The notes: a model not told the origin generated them from the letters alone. A stretch of 64,000 nt of DNA from Euglena gracilis (GCA_039621445.1 CP154955.1:39068426-39132425); one strand, 5' to 3'; positions 52,701-60,613 are shown, counted from the stretch's first letter. Program-made: numbers and translations.

Positions 52701-53653
52701 CGGCAAACGGGGGGCGATAGAGGGCCTCCGGGGGTCCATTTCGTCGATCGACATTTCCGGAAATAATGTACGTTTTCTGAAGGTATTTTCGAAAATCGAT
52801 TTTTTGACCGATTTTTTTGACTCTGGCGAAATGGCAGAGTCAGAAGAGGGGGGGGGCAGGCCAATCCTACCCAGTTTGGACCCCTTCGGGGGTGAATAAC
52901 TTGGGCCTGCCGGGGAGTTGGGGGTCAAACGGAGGTGATTCAGAAAATTAGAAATCCAGTCGCTCGCGACTGGAAAAAAAATACGGGAACCGGGCCGGGA
53001 TCATGGTGATAATCCGCAGTTTTCACGTATCCCGAGGGGGGGGGCATCAGCCCCCCTTTCCCCGGTGGTAAGCTTCGCTCTTACCCAGAAAGGGATAAGA
53101 GCTCAGCGACCCTCCCTTACCCCCCCCTTGCCACTCCCCACTTCGTACCCACATGTGAATGTTTGGTGGACCATATGCTATTTTGCTTTGGATCCCTCCA
53201 GAGGTTGTGGCTGGGACCCCACGTCCAGCGTGACCCCAACAAATCTCGACAAACCCCGAAAAATCCCCGACAAATCCCGACAGAACTCGCACAGCACCAG
53301 TATCCCAAGCACAAGTGACAGCTTTTTCCCCCGGGTTTATTTTTCCTGCGGATTGGTTGAGCAGGTGCTAAGGATTATTTTGCAGGGATTTTTGGGGGGG
53401 TTCTATGTTCAATTCGCCATTTTAATGCTTCATGTCAAGAGGTCATCTCATGCTCCCCTTCACAACACCGCACCCATTGCTAATGGTGTAGGTGCGCACA
53501 GCCCGGTTGGAGCGGAAGCATTTCGAGCTCTGTATGGGCTCACTGAAGGATTTGTTGAAGTCCAGCCGCAAGGTGCCTCCTGCCACCTATTTGAAAAGGA
53601 CGTTTGTCATGATGGGGTCTGAATCTGAGGAAAGAGTGCAAGGGCAGCATTAA
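31908..53653 (+). CDS. Protein kinase A regulatory subunit (nine exons)
   Basis: Binds and inhibits the PKA catalytic subunit until a nucleotide ligand releases it. Coding exons: 31908-32138, 43363-43471, 43521-43582, 43627-43729, 45035-45093, 45144-45233, 49595-49735, 50891-50983, 53492-53653; total 1,050 nt, 349 aa, all junctions in frame. Residues 1-40 are acidic and carry no dimerisation/docking helix. RRQTV (42-46) is the inhibitor/autophosphorylation site. CNB-A spans about 78-168 (GETEM at 150, Arg160 kept). CNB-B spans about 189-296 (GEMEF at 276, with Asn286 where the phosphate-binding Arg is expected). The last exon gives the C-terminal helix. Both phosphate cassettes have Glu at the usual Ala position (153, 279). 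Introns: 11.2 kb, 49, 44, 1,305, 50 (GC-AG), 4.4 kb, 1.2 kb and 2.5 kb. Exons were predicted by eye; transcript data would settle junctions. Confidence 0.88.
32594..32703. mobile_element. Small C-tract MITE in intron 1
   Basis: 'accatgccccccc' with 'ataagacc' at the left and the mirror 'ggtcttacatggggg ... catggt' at the right; 110 bp. Same architecture as other C-tract MITEs here. Confidence 0.55.
32760..34330. mobile_element. Mutator-like foldback element A
   Basis: Ends 'ggccccgagcgagaaattgg' and, inverted, 'ggctcattgcggaaaattgg'. Subterminal palindromes 'gcgactagtcgctagcgac' follow, then long inverted arms (32,970-33,120 against 34,020-34,160). Flanking 9-mers gaattattt / aacttattt match at 7 of 9, an aged duplication. 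It lies inside an AT-rich repeat whose uninterrupted form is at 29,118-29,180. A hAT-like MITE sits in its centre. No ORF is convincing. Confidence 0.8.
33679..33841. mobile_element. CAGGG-ended hAT-like MITE, copy 1
   Basis: Ends 'cagggtttgatatgagga' and 'tccttatatcgaaccctg', 163 bp, flanked by an exact 8-bp duplication GGGGCAGC (33,671-33,678 and 33,842-33,849). Nested in foldback element A. Confidence 0.88.
34494..36391. mobile_element. CGCCGG-rich palindromic element
   Basis: Starts with a 57-bp-arm hairpin (34,494-34,610, one mismatch seen) and ends in nested 'gaacgccggttcgg' inverted repeats (36,190-36,391). A third palindromic cluster lies at 35,315-35,535. Between them, units of about 290 bp with 'aaagctcttttca' and 'ggcgatcgcgag' recur in both orientations (34,745; 35,035; 35,735 and 36,035 reversed). 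Ends of the same kind recur at 39,337-39,400. No ORF recognised. Confidence 0.6.
36396..37554. mobile_element. Mutator-like foldback element B
   Basis: Left end 'ttgcgggaaattggtgatgg' directly abuts the CGCCGG element; right end is the complement of 'ggccccgagcgagaaattgg'. Arms 36,575-36,720 and 37,190-37,330 are inverted copies. No clean 9-bp duplication, so it may be a recombinant of two copies. Confidence 0.7.
37566..37712. repeat. Orphan arm of a Mutator-like foldback element
   Basis: A copy of the inner arm ('attcattcaaatatgaagg' to 'gttgtctttgttcag') without termini, joined to an end of the PHD/recombinase element. Confidence 0.65.
37816..38880. mobile_element. Mutator-like foldback element C, exact 9-bp TSD
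   Basis: Ends as in element A. The target GCAACCCTG is duplicated at 37,807-37,815 and 38,881-38,889. The uninterrupted target is seen in copy 1 at 24,229-24,237 (gcaaccctg followed by agtaaaaagc). Size 1,065 bp, with three GC-rich direct repeats in the loop ('aagggcgccgaaggcgcc'). Confidence 0.88.
39037..39290 (-). pseudogene. PHD-finger end of recombinase-like element, copy 3
   Basis: Minus-strand frame with a Pro/Ser linker (QPPVPRAVSR), then NPNCVELNKVVCDAC, AYHFHC and LRRPPKYGSFLCKAC. This gives C-x2-C, x4-H-x2-C and C-x2-C of a PHD finger. The first CGFC pair is lost here but present in copy 2. Confidence 0.65.
40327..40760 (+). pseudogene. Recombinase-like ORF joined to PHD segment, copy 2
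   Basis: From the ATG at 40,327 the first 90 or so codons match copy 1 with a 29-codon deletion near 40,385, then stop at 40,611 after ASVIEQC. In another frame the linker (PVPRAVSRLPIKHEKCGFC) and PHD start follow, with a small duplication at 40,735-40,765 breaking the finger. Comparing copies 1-4, the full protein would have an N-terminal recombinase-like part and a C-terminal PHD finger. Confidence 0.6.
40838..41027. mobile_element. Small palindromic insertion in copy 2
   Basis: 'gaaactgtgttcgggcc' near the left and 'ggcccaaacacggtttc' at the right are near inverted copies, with a GC-rich stem ('cccaggggcg' / 'cgcccctggg') inside. It interrupts the PHD-coding 3' region. Confidence 0.5.
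41855..42030. repeat. 'gcgcattttt' low-complexity repeat
   Basis: Reverse-complement version of the array at 20,396-20,835. Confidence 0.8.
42121..42399. mobile_element. hAT-like MITE with 'gttaatcg' sub-repeats
   Basis: Ends 'cagggttg' and 'caaccctg'; CCCAAGG duplicated on both sides (42,114-42,120 and 42,400-42,406). Subterminal 'ggttaatcg' words resemble the 'gattaatcg' words of the hAT element at 16.6 kb. Confidence 0.78.
42876..43275. mobile_element. CAGGG-ended hAT-like MITE, copy 2
   Basis: Ends 'cagggttcgatataagga' and 'tccttatatcgaaccctg', 400 bp, exact 8-bp duplication GGCCTGGT (42,868-42,875 and 43,276-43,283). It ends 87 bp before PKA-R exon 2. Confidence 0.9.
43363..43471 (+). 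CDS. PKA-R exon 2
   Basis: Acceptor 'tttcacag'. Codes for the first part of CNB-A (LFKHLDDRELAKLVQLM). Donor GTTTCT at 43,472. Confidence 0.87.
43521..43582 (+). CDS. PKA-R exon 3
   Basis: After a 49-nt intron ending 'cctccag'. Codes for the beta-strand segment SLFHVVVEGECDVK. Donor GTAAAG. Confidence 0.87.
43627..43729 (+). CDS. PKA-R exon 4 (phosphate-binding cassette A)
   Basis: After a 44-nt intron ending 'tttccag'. Codes for GDTCGETEMMYTQPRTEFF. Donor GTATGC, phase 1. Confidence 0.87.
44311..44574. mobile_element. C-tract MITE in intron 4
   Basis: Inverted ends 'attacccc' + C-tract + 'tagtcgtacgacc' and mirror. Inside, four copies of 'ccggtcacaggttgcagg'. Confidence 0.7.
45035..45093 (+). 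CDS. PKA-R exon 5
   Basis: Acceptor 'cttcacag'. Completes the codon split by intron 4 and codes for VRTFCIDRKTYQRTLHSTF, the linker helix between CNB domains. Confidence 0.8.
45144..45233 (+). CDS. PKA-R exon 6
   Basis: Joined to exon 5 by a 50-nt intron that would start with GC (45,094) and end 'gtgaag'. Only this boundary keeps frame and gives the family's KRxxYxxFL block (LKRALYCEFLRNVKFL). Donor GTGTGC. Confidence 0.75.
45650..47260 (+). repeat. Dispersed AT-rich repeat, copy split by element D
   Basis: Contains 'gaaaaagcaaaaattgacc', G-tract 'gggtcacgggg' units, 'tgtgaaagtacttccaaatc' and an A/T hairpin near 47,200. The other copy is at 39,495-41,636. Confidence 0.75.
45902..46808. mobile_element. 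Mutator-like foldback element D, exact 9-bp TSD
   Basis: Same ends as A and C; GAATACCCC is duplicated at 45,893-45,901 and 46,809-46,817. 907 bp. Inside PKA-R intron 6 and inside the dispersed AT-rich repeat. Confidence 0.88.
47261..49594. other. Rest of PKA-R intron 6, no exon seen
   Basis: AT-rich sequence. 47,850-47,945 has three 'ttgtggtgatacacacc'-like units (reverse of the 'gtatcac' repeats at 53.8 and 55.3 kb). 48,730-48,920 has a GC-rich palindrome with 'ggcgccgaaggtgccga'. No CNB exon lies here. Confidence 0.5.
49595..49735 (+). CDS. PKA-R exon 7
   Basis: Acceptor 'tcccacag'. 47 codons of CNB-B (LEARKFKAGEHVLYNEA, then AMYIIMEGTVKVV). Donor GTACGT. Confidence 0.9.
49747..49800. 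repeat. (TC)n(TG)n microsatellite
   Basis: Pure dinucleotide runs 12 bp after the exon 7 donor. Confidence 0.95.
50891..50983 (+). CDS. PKA-R exon 8 (phosphate-binding cassette B)
   Basis: Acceptor 'ctctttgcag'. 31 codons, FGRGAIVGEMEFLHEHNN then VADVVAKSDE. The Arg of the cassette is replaced by Asn. Donor GTAATC. Confidence 0.88.
51757..53115 (-). repeat. Composite dispersed repeat, reversed copy, in intron 8
   Basis: Reversed relative to 15,165-19,205: begins at the 'ttttgaatagtgctgagctc' terminus, runs through the 162-bp type unit (51,900-52,030, one copy only) and 'aactcgggctagac' modules, and ends in the 'gctcttaccc' / 'gagctcagcgac' module, truncated at 53,110. Confidence 0.75.
53492..53653 (+). 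CDS. PKA-R exon 9 (C-terminal)
   Basis: Acceptor 'tggtgtag'. 53 codons, VRTARLERKHFELCMGSL at the start, matching the C-terminal cap helix, then a basic tail and stop TAA at 53,651. No AATAAA was seen nearby. Confidence 0.85.
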   Translation: MRTARLERKHFELCMGSLKDLLKSSRKVPPATYLKRTFVMMGSESEERVQGQH

Positions 53654-53769
53654 TTGCACACACACACACACATCATTTCAGTACAAGGAGGATTAGATTC
53701 CGAGTCATTGTGAAAGTTGGGAATAAGATTGTGCGTTGATTGAGGGGCCACGGGAAGAGGATCACCAAA

Positions 53770-53910
53770 ATTTTTTTTTACGTATCACATGTATCACGGC
53801 CTAAAAATTAATGTATCACATATGTATCACCAAAAAATCTTTAATGTATCACATACGTATCACCAAATTTTTTTTAATGTATCACATATGTATCACCAAT
53901 TTTTTTAAGA
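53770..53910 (+). repeat. 'gtatcacatatgtatcacca' tandem repeat, left
   Basis: Four units of about 33 bp separated by A/T runs. Same unit and orientation at 55,265-55,410. Confidence 0.85.
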
Positions 53911-53994
53911 AAATTTCACATTTTTACATCAAAATGTTTTTTTCAGCTTCCTGTTCCACTTTTTATCCTTGTTTCTTTGCCTCTCTGCGGACAC

Positions 53995-54453
53995 ATGGAA
54001 CATTTTTCTTGTGATAATGTTTTGGTGGACAACTGCTCGGAGCTGCGGAACGTGAAGGACGAGGGCATCCCCGATTCACCTCCTGGAGAGGGTTCTTCAT
54101 CAGAGTCTGCCCCCCCAGAAAAGAAATTGAAAGTGACACTGCCCACCCGAAAAGGAAACCGCCACCAGTTCTGTATGGAATGGAAGAATGGCCGACATTG
54201 GTTGCGTTTTGAAGCATCCTGTGGCATGTGGTGTGCTATTTGCCATCATTTTCGTCAGAATCCAAAAGTGATGGGAACAGGTCAGAAACGGAATTCTCTT
54301 GCAATGCCAACAAAAGTCTACACTTAAATCACATAGCGAGGGAAAGTATCATCTTGCTGCAAATGCCATGTCGAATCGACCACAAACAGGTCTGACCCAA
54401 TCTTTTATTCAGCTTCCGTCCGCACGAAGCTTTCGAAGTGAACGAAGCTTTCG
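53995..54453 (+). CDS. Zinc-finger protein, 5' part
   Basis: ATG at 53,995 after a polypyrimidine tract and 'tttttcag'. An acidic/Pro-Ser region precedes a basic stretch and a finger like the TTF/BED-type N-terminal fingers of hAT-derived proteins: WLRFE, CGMWCAICHHF, then STLKSHSEGKYHLAA. The C-x2-C and H-x5-H halves join only if a 49-nt GT-AG intron (54,268-54,316) is removed, the same size as the short PKA-R introns. A consensus donor (GTAAGC) follows at 54,454. The link to the 54,504 segment is not resolved in frame. May be host or transposon-derived. Confidence 0.6.
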
Positions 54454-54551
54454 GTAAGCGATTCCTTGCTTCACCATCCACAAAACAGCTTTAAACAACA
54501 TCTTTGCTTGCGGTATCGAAGCAAGGAATCGCTTACCGAAAGCTTCGTTCA
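54439..54551. repeat. Perfect 34-bp inverted repeat inside the zinc-finger gene
   Basis: 54,439-54,472 and 54,518-54,551 are exact reverse complements with a 45-nt spacer, spanning the putative donor at 54,454 and the start of the Ser-rich coding segment. Confidence 0.9.
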
Positions 54552-54983
54552 TTGTTGGATGGAGCATCGTCCTCTGATGGATTTTCTGTTTCCGATTCGA
54601 GTGGGGATTCCGTCACAGAAAGTAGTCTTTCCGCTTCATCTGAAGAGAGTGGGGCGCAGGGGGACCTCGAATCCTCTGCAGAATCATCTTCTGTGGCATC
54701 AGTCGGGGTTGAGGAGGTTCTGAAAGAGATGTTGCCATTGGAGGTCGTTTCAACACAGAAGGAAGAAAGTGATTACCCTTGTCCATGGTTTGAGGAATTG
54801 TTGTCTCGGAATCCTGTATTCCGTCGTTTTGAAGGTTCCCTTCGAAAGGAGGGCTTTGACAGCAAGGAAACTTTTGGATTCATAACAAATGAGGACATGG
54901 CGCGCATGGCAATTCCACCGGGGGTGAGGCGTCTTATGGAAGACGTAAAGGGTCAGTTGGCAGCTTCATCCAGCACAGTGTAG
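54504..54983 (+). CDS. Ser-rich protein segment with SAM-like C-terminus
   Basis: Open frame without an ATG at its start, stop at 54,981. A Ser/Glu/Asp-rich region (SSDGFSVSDSSGDS) is followed by PWFEELLSRNPVFRRFEG and then FGFITNEDMARMAIPPGVR, which fits the helical SAM-domain pattern (leucine-rich helix, 'xxDLxxxGI' turn, Gly-x-Arg). Probably the 3' part of the zinc-finger gene; the joining exon boundary lies in the inverted repeat. Confidence 0.5.
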   Translation: MLAVSKQGIAYRKLRSLLDGASSSDGFSVSDSSGDSVTESSLSASSEESGAQGDLESSAESSSVASVGVEEVLKEMLPLEVVSTQKEESDYPCPWFEELLSRNPVFRRFEGSLRKEGFDSKETFGFITNEDMARMAIPPGVRRLMEDVKGQLAASSSTV

Positions 54984-55264
54984 AAAATTTCATGTCATCC
55001 CAACCAAAAATGAAAAAATAGCGGCTGAGAAGGTACTGACAAAAAAAAATGACTGCCGGGGACCCGCCCAAAGAGAAAACCCCGTGCATGCCTCAAAAAT
55101 GAAAAATAAAAGATGGCGGGGACCAGTCTTGGCAGACAGGTCAGCACCACGGAAGTGGGGCTGGAGCAGCCATGGGACCTGAGTTCCTGAAGCCAGGGTG
55201 AGCGCCATCTTACGTTCCTCTGTGAATTTTTCATCTTACAAATTTGTGTTTCACAACTTTTATT

Positions 55265-55410
55265 ATACGTTTCACCAAGGAGAATTTGTGTATCACATAT
55301 GTATCACCAATTTTTTTTTAATGTATCACATATGTATCACCAAAAAAAATTTACTTGTATCACATATGTATCACCAAAAAAAATTTAATGTATCACAGAT
55401 ACGTTGTGAT
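55265..55410 (+). repeat. 'gtatcacatatgtatcacca' tandem repeat, right
   Basis: Four units in the same orientation as 53,770-53,910. Together they bracket the zinc-finger/SAM gene. Confidence 0.85.
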
Positions 55411-55611
55411 ACGCACTAAATGGCGGTCTGCCACAAAACCGAAAATTTTTTCCAGGTCCATGTCAGTTTCGAGGTTGGAAGGGAGTCTGACCCTCCCCCC
55501 CCCTCCGTGTTGGGAGGGGTCACCCCCCCCCCTCAAGGCTTCCCATCCATCCCTGCTCTTCCCTCTGTCCAGCTTGACCCGGTGTACTCCTACTACCACC
55601 AGAAGAGGGCC

Positions 55612-55725
55612 ATGTCCACCCCTGGAGATGCCATCCGGGACCCAGAAAAGGGCACCAACATTGATGTGACCTCCAACCGGCTGCCCTACACTTACGCCGG
55701 GCAGGTGAAGTCGCTGATGAGAGAT
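55612..55725 (+). CDS. Alba gene exon 1
   Basis: ATG at 55,612; 38 codons; donor GTATGC at 55,726. The exon itself may begin at 55,573 after 'ctctgtccag'. Confidence 0.75.
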
Positions 55726-57974
55726 GTATGCACTTTTCCCTGTGCATATTCCAAAATTATATTCTCATTTAATTTGTGCATTTAGTTTCTTTGAATCGAT
55801 CCAGAATTCTATTTTGATTTTGGCGTGTGATTTATTTTTTCTGTCGGTTTTTCTCTTTTGCATTTTATATTTTCTGATGCTGAAGCCCCCAAAAGTGCAG
55901 CCATTTTTAAGGAAAAGAGTGGTGCTTGATTTACCATTGGCTCCACCCCAAACGGAGAGGTAGTTCTTTTGCTGTAGTTTTATATGCACCACGTAGGTTG
56001 GCTGAGGTTGGCTGGCATTCTTTTCATCCACTTTTCATTTTGATCTCGTTCAATCTTCTTCGCAGGGAGAGGATCGGGTGACGCTAAACGCCCTCGGCCG
56101 GGCTTCTGAAACAGCAATCACAACAGCCAATCGGCTGCGGGACGCCAAGTTCATCGCTCTTTTCAAAGTGGAGGTTTGTCATGTTGCTGTTTTTCTGTAA
56201 GCATAAGATATTTTGTTCATTATTGCCATCGTTGACATCCAGGTTTGCCATTTTGCGGGGGCTTTTTTTTTGAACGTTGGACCCCGGGGGGAACTGTGGG
56301 CAGGCAGGGGTTGGGCATCCCCCTCCCCTGTGGGCGGTGAATAGTTTTGAATTCTTAGAAGTGGGGTCCAGGTTTTTGAACTGTTTGTGACACACTGGCC
56401 CTCCATCTGTTTGTTTTCACAACCTTTCAGTGATATCACCTGGGGGAATGGCGCAAATTGTTTAATTTTTACCCATCGCTGAGTTGGTGAAAACCCCTGG
56501 GCTGACCTCCCCAAATTGAGAAGTTTAAACCCCCCCCCTCTATAAGAAACCCCCACCTATAAGAAACCCTTTGGGAATTTTCGGACCGACGCCCACCTAT
56601 AAGAAACCCCCACCTATAAGAAACCCCTGGGGAGCTTTGAACCCAACCACCCCCTTTTTTCTTCGGCGCCGAAGGCGCCGAAGAAAATTTTTGACCGTTT
56701 TTGGCCACTTTTGGCCACTTTTCTTCGGCGCCGAAGGCGCCGAAGGAAATTTTTGACCGTTTCTGGCCACTTTTGGCCTTTTGTCGGCTCAATACTTTTT
56801 CGGACATTGAAACCCACCTATAAGAAACCCCCACCTATAAGAAACCCCTCGGGCCATTTTTTGGAAACCCACCTATAAGAAACGGGTTTCTTATAGGTGG
56901 GGGGGGGTTTACATGAAATCCCAGGACCTGCATTTCAAATTTCACCCAAATTTCACCCCCCACAGGTCCTCTAACCCCCTGGGGTTTTTAGGATCTGGTT
57001 TGGTTGGTTGGCCAAAGGGGGGGGGGTTATAAGTCAAGGAATAATTGGTAAAAATCTGACCCCAAAATGACCCCAAACCCTCCAGATTGGCCATTTTTGA
57101 CAAACATGATCAAAAGTGGCATTTTTGATGATTTCAAAGGTCAGTTTTTGCCTGGTTTACAGCCAAAAAAAATCGCACCTGGCGGGTTTCATTTTTCTTC
57201 CCCAGAGGTCAGGTTTGGTCAGTCCGAGGGGGGTTATAAGTGTAGTCAGTGTGTATAAGGTTACACGTGGGTTAGTGGGTTTACCCCCCTCCAGGATAAC
57301 GACAGATGATAACGGATGAGACATTTGAAATCAAAAAGTATGTATCATAAGACCCTGTGAGGAGTGTGTAGAATAATAAATTGATATTGTAAATGAGGAT
57401 TGTATATATGTACCTCCCCCCCCCATCACACCTCCCAAACTTCAACATTTTCTCAAAATTTTGATTTTGCGAGTTTTTTTGAAACAAAAAATGCCATTGA
57501 AAGTCCAAAAAAATTAAAAAAAAAACGTCAGCAAAATTTGATTGTGCAAAAATTTGGTCCACTTTTTTTTGACCTTCGTTTTTTTGACCCCCCCCCAAAA
57601 ACTACTAATTTTTAACCCTGATTTTTTGAGACTTTTTGTGAAAAAAAAATGGTTTCCCATCAAAAAATCATGTGTTTTGGGTTTGTTTTTTCAAAAAAAA
57701 TTCAAAAAATTTTCTGGCTAACATCCCCATTTTCCCGAAGTCGGTGTAAATGCTCTGGTGGGTTGGTGGTCGACCCCCCCCCCCACCTCCCGGGTTGGGG
57801 GTCGACCCCCCACCGGGCCTTCCCATTCTGCCCTGGCATGCACTGATTATGCACGTTTCAAGGCTACACTGAGAAGGTGACAGAATTAGTGAACACCCAT
57901 GTCCAACGAACGCCCCCCGTTCGGACCGTCTAGGTTGTCACTTTAGTGTTCGTTGGGCTTGGGGGGGGAGGTAC

Positions 57975-58030
<56 letters not shown>

Positions 58031-59330
58031 ATATGTGTACACACACACACACACATACGTACATACACACACCAAGGATAAGCCAAAAACAAGTACGGAT
58101 AAGAATAAATACGCCAAATACAATGTTGGCCGCTTCTTGCTGCTTCTGGCTGCCTTGGTTGCTTTTGACTGCTTCTGGCTGCTTTTTGGCACTTTTTGGC
58201 AACTTTTGGGCCACTTTTGGCCATTTTTATGCCAGTTTTGGTCATTTTTGGCCCATTTCTGACCCCTTTTGACCTGCTTCTGGCTGCTTCTGGCTGCTTC
58301 TGGCTGCTTCTTGTCATTTTCTGCAATTTCTGATTTTAGACATTTCTGAGGCGAGATGATCAATCTTTCTGTTTCTTTCATTTGCAGGCATTTCTGGATG
58401 GATATCCCCAGGCTCTTTGCAACAACAGAAAACTACGGATAACTGTGAACAAGAATTTGACCCCCCAACTACAAATGAGCACCTCCCCCCCCCCCACCCG
58501 CTGCCTGATTTGCCACCTTTGCCAGTGTTGCTATCAGGGCGACCAACAGGGTATGGGAAACATGAGGTGGGTGGTGGGGGGGTCACCCCCCTCTAGGGGG
58601 GTAAGGTGTTTGGGGGGGGGTCCCCCCACCCCCCCTAGTTTCGGAAGGGGGGTCCCCCACCCCCCCCCTCCTCCTCTGCGGAGGCAAAAAAATTTTTCAG
58701 GCGCTTCGCGCCGGGTATGTATTTTAGGACCCTCTTGAGGCTCAACATGAAATTTTGGCAAAATGGCCAAAATTGGCCAAAAAAATGGTCGCAACTCGGG
58801 CAAGGTGGGGAGTTGCTGGGAAATCAAAATACTGTTAGATGGGGCATTTTAAGGGCTTCAATTTAGGTATTGGATATTTCTTTTGATTCCCCACCATTTT
58901 TGAGAAATTTCAGAAAAATTGACCTTTTGACCCCCCAAAAGCGGCAAAAATTTTCGCCGACCGAAAACTAGAGGTAGGAGGGGGTCCCCCCCCCTAGTTT
59001 CGGAAGGGGGTCCCCCCCCCCTCTCTCCAAAAGTTGACCCCTCCCAGGTGGGTGGGCAGTGCTGACTTGGCTGGAGGACAGATGGTTCAAACCTGAGGCC
59101 CCCCCGCGAGCGAGATGGAAGGCAGCGGCTGCGGCTTCCCGCGCCCCCCCCCCGCAGACTTTCCTCTCGGCCCGGGGCATCGCGGGCATCCGCATCACGC
59201 TGGAGAAGGCCGCCGACTTCGACGCCTTGCTGAAGGAGGCTGAGGCCCGCGACACCGCGGCAAAGGAGAAGGCCGCCGACGAGAAGGAGGCCAAGGAGAG
59301 GCGGGAGGAGGATGGGGAGGAGGGGGACCG
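55612..59330 (+). CDS. Alba-domain nucleic-acid-binding protein (exons 1-3)
   Basis: Alba proteins bind RNA or DNA; in protists they often act in translation control. Exons 55612-55725, 56066-56173 and 59158-59330 join in phase. Residues 15-40 give the first strand/helix (NIDVTSNRLPYTYAGQVKSL), 42-74 the conserved core (VTLNALGRASETAITTANRL), and 75-100 the last strands (GIAGIRITLEKAADFDALL). A charged Ala/Glu/Lys tail of coiled-coil character follows. Exon 3 ends in phase 2 at GTGGCC, so at least one more exon is expected. Frame is open upstream of the ATG into an acceptor at 55,572, so an earlier start is possible. Intron 2 (about 3 kb) is repeat-filled. Confidence 0.75.
56066..56173 (+). 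CDS. Alba gene exon 2
   Basis: Acceptor 'cttcgcag'; 36 codons with the Alba core; donor GTTTGT at 56,174. Confidence 0.78.
56523..56911. mobile_element. C-tract MITE with 'cctataagaaaccc' units
   Basis: Inverted ends 'tttaaaccccccc...tataagaaac' and 'gtttcttatagg' + G-tract + 'tttac'. Seven or more internal 'acctataagaaaccc' units and two 'cttcggcgccgaaggcgccg' palindromes. Confidence 0.65.
56912..57958. other. Repeat-rich part of Alba intron 2
   Basis: Includes 'gggggttataag' motifs (57,028, 57,230) and A/T-rich text. An exon-like frame after an acceptor at 57,862 (YTEKVTELVNTHVQ, then stop) does not join the Alba exons in phase. Confidence 0.4.
57975..58075. repeat. (AT)n(TG)n...(AC)n microsatellite
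   Basis: 'atatat', then a long 'tg' run, then 'acacac', able to fold back on itself. Confidence 0.95.
58076..59157. other. Remainder of Alba intron 2
   Basis: 'ctgcttctggctgcttctgg' repeats (58,135-58,312), C-tract text, and a fragment of the composite repeat ('gggaaatcaaaatactgtta' at 58,814, as at 52,130). No exon assigned. Confidence 0.5.
59158..59330 (+). CDS. Alba gene exon 3
   Basis: Acceptor 'cccccgcag'; 57 codons plus two bases; GC-rich and strongly charged; donor GTGGCC at 59,331. Confidence 0.7.
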
Positions 59331-60613
59331 GTGGCCATGCCCCCTCTGGAGTGCTTCCATATTGCTTTCCAGAATATATACATGTGTATACATGCATGTA
59401 TTATTTGCACCCACATGCCTTACACCCCACCCGGGTGTTATTTTTGGGTCTGTTGCCGGAAACCTCCATGGGGGTCTCAGTCTTTGGATGTTTTTCTTTT
59501 TGACCGGGCCTGAAAAAAATATCGTTTTCCATGTTCCCCAAAAAGCATTAAGAATTTGCTTTTGGCACTTCATGCCACATGTGCAGGGGTTTTTTTTAGT
59601 TGTGGTAGGGGGGGGTAGGGTGGGTGGGTCCGGCCGAGCCCCCCCCCTGGGGGGTGGGATTTACTTTTTGGCGCCGAAATTTTTTGAAAGGTGCTTTTTT
59701 AAGCATTTTTCGCGATTTTTCGGCCTTTTTTTGTGGGTCCCCTGGGACCACCGGCCCCCCCCAGGGTGGGGGGGACCCCCCTCCCCCTTAAAAAAACCCC
59801 TGCACGTGTGATATGTATAAATTGACACACACCATATTTTTTGGATAACAAAAATCCCAAAGCTTTTGAAGAGAGAAGAAAGGAAAAAGGTGGAAAAAGG
59901 TTAGATCTCAATATCCGGAGAAAGTTTAGATCTCAATATCAATATTTCCGCATTTCTTCGCAATTTCCCACAAATTTTCCACATTTTTTCCCGAAGGATT
60001 TCAATATCAATTCCCCCAAAGATTCAGTATCTTCCCCCCCCCAATTCTGCTAATCAGGGGTTTTCCTTCACGAAGAAAAAAAATGGCAGGGAATCTTCTT
60101 TGCATTGTATTTCATTCCAGAGGGTGGTATGAACGTGATTTGTGTGTAGTTCACCCTGCCAGCATTTGTGCTTTTCCCTTCTCCCTTCTTTTTTTAGGGG
60201 TCCATCTTGCGTAAACCTTTTTATTGATCAGTTTTCCTGCAAAAAATTAGAGATTTAAGGGAGGATTTGGATTGTGTAGGAATTGAAGGATGGAGTCTTT
60301 CCAGAATTTTTTTGCCTCCGTAGAGTTCCATCCCAGGTCTTCCATAGTTTTTTGAATGTAATCCCCACTTTCCCCCAATGACGCTCATTTGAACAGTTTT
60401 CTGATGAGAAGAATAAAGTTGGAATGGTTGGTGGAATGCTGTTCAAGTGCTGCAAAGTTTTTGTCGGATTTGTATGTATTTTTTTGCACAGCTCCCTGTG
60501 AAAGCAGTGCCCACTCCAGTTGATTTGGGCTTTTTTCAACCACCCAATTATTCGGCCCCAATCCCTGCACACACATCTTTTTGGGGGAAAAATCTGTTCT
60601 TTTCTACTTCAAG
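59331..60613. other. No exon assigned
   Basis: Contains a C/G-tract palindromic element (about 59,590-59,800: 'ggggtttttttta' / 'taaaaaaacccct' ends) and AT-rich text with 'agatctcaatatc' repeats near 59,905-59,940. An acceptor 'tttgcacag' at 60,491 opens a frame of about 45 codons that may be an exon of the next gene. Confidence 0.35.

Noticed and set aside
57863-57932. Alba exon YTEKVTELVNTHVQ
   Set aside because: It has an acceptor and a stop but is out of phase with Alba exon 2, whereas the exon at 59,158 is in phase and supplies the missing Alba strand.
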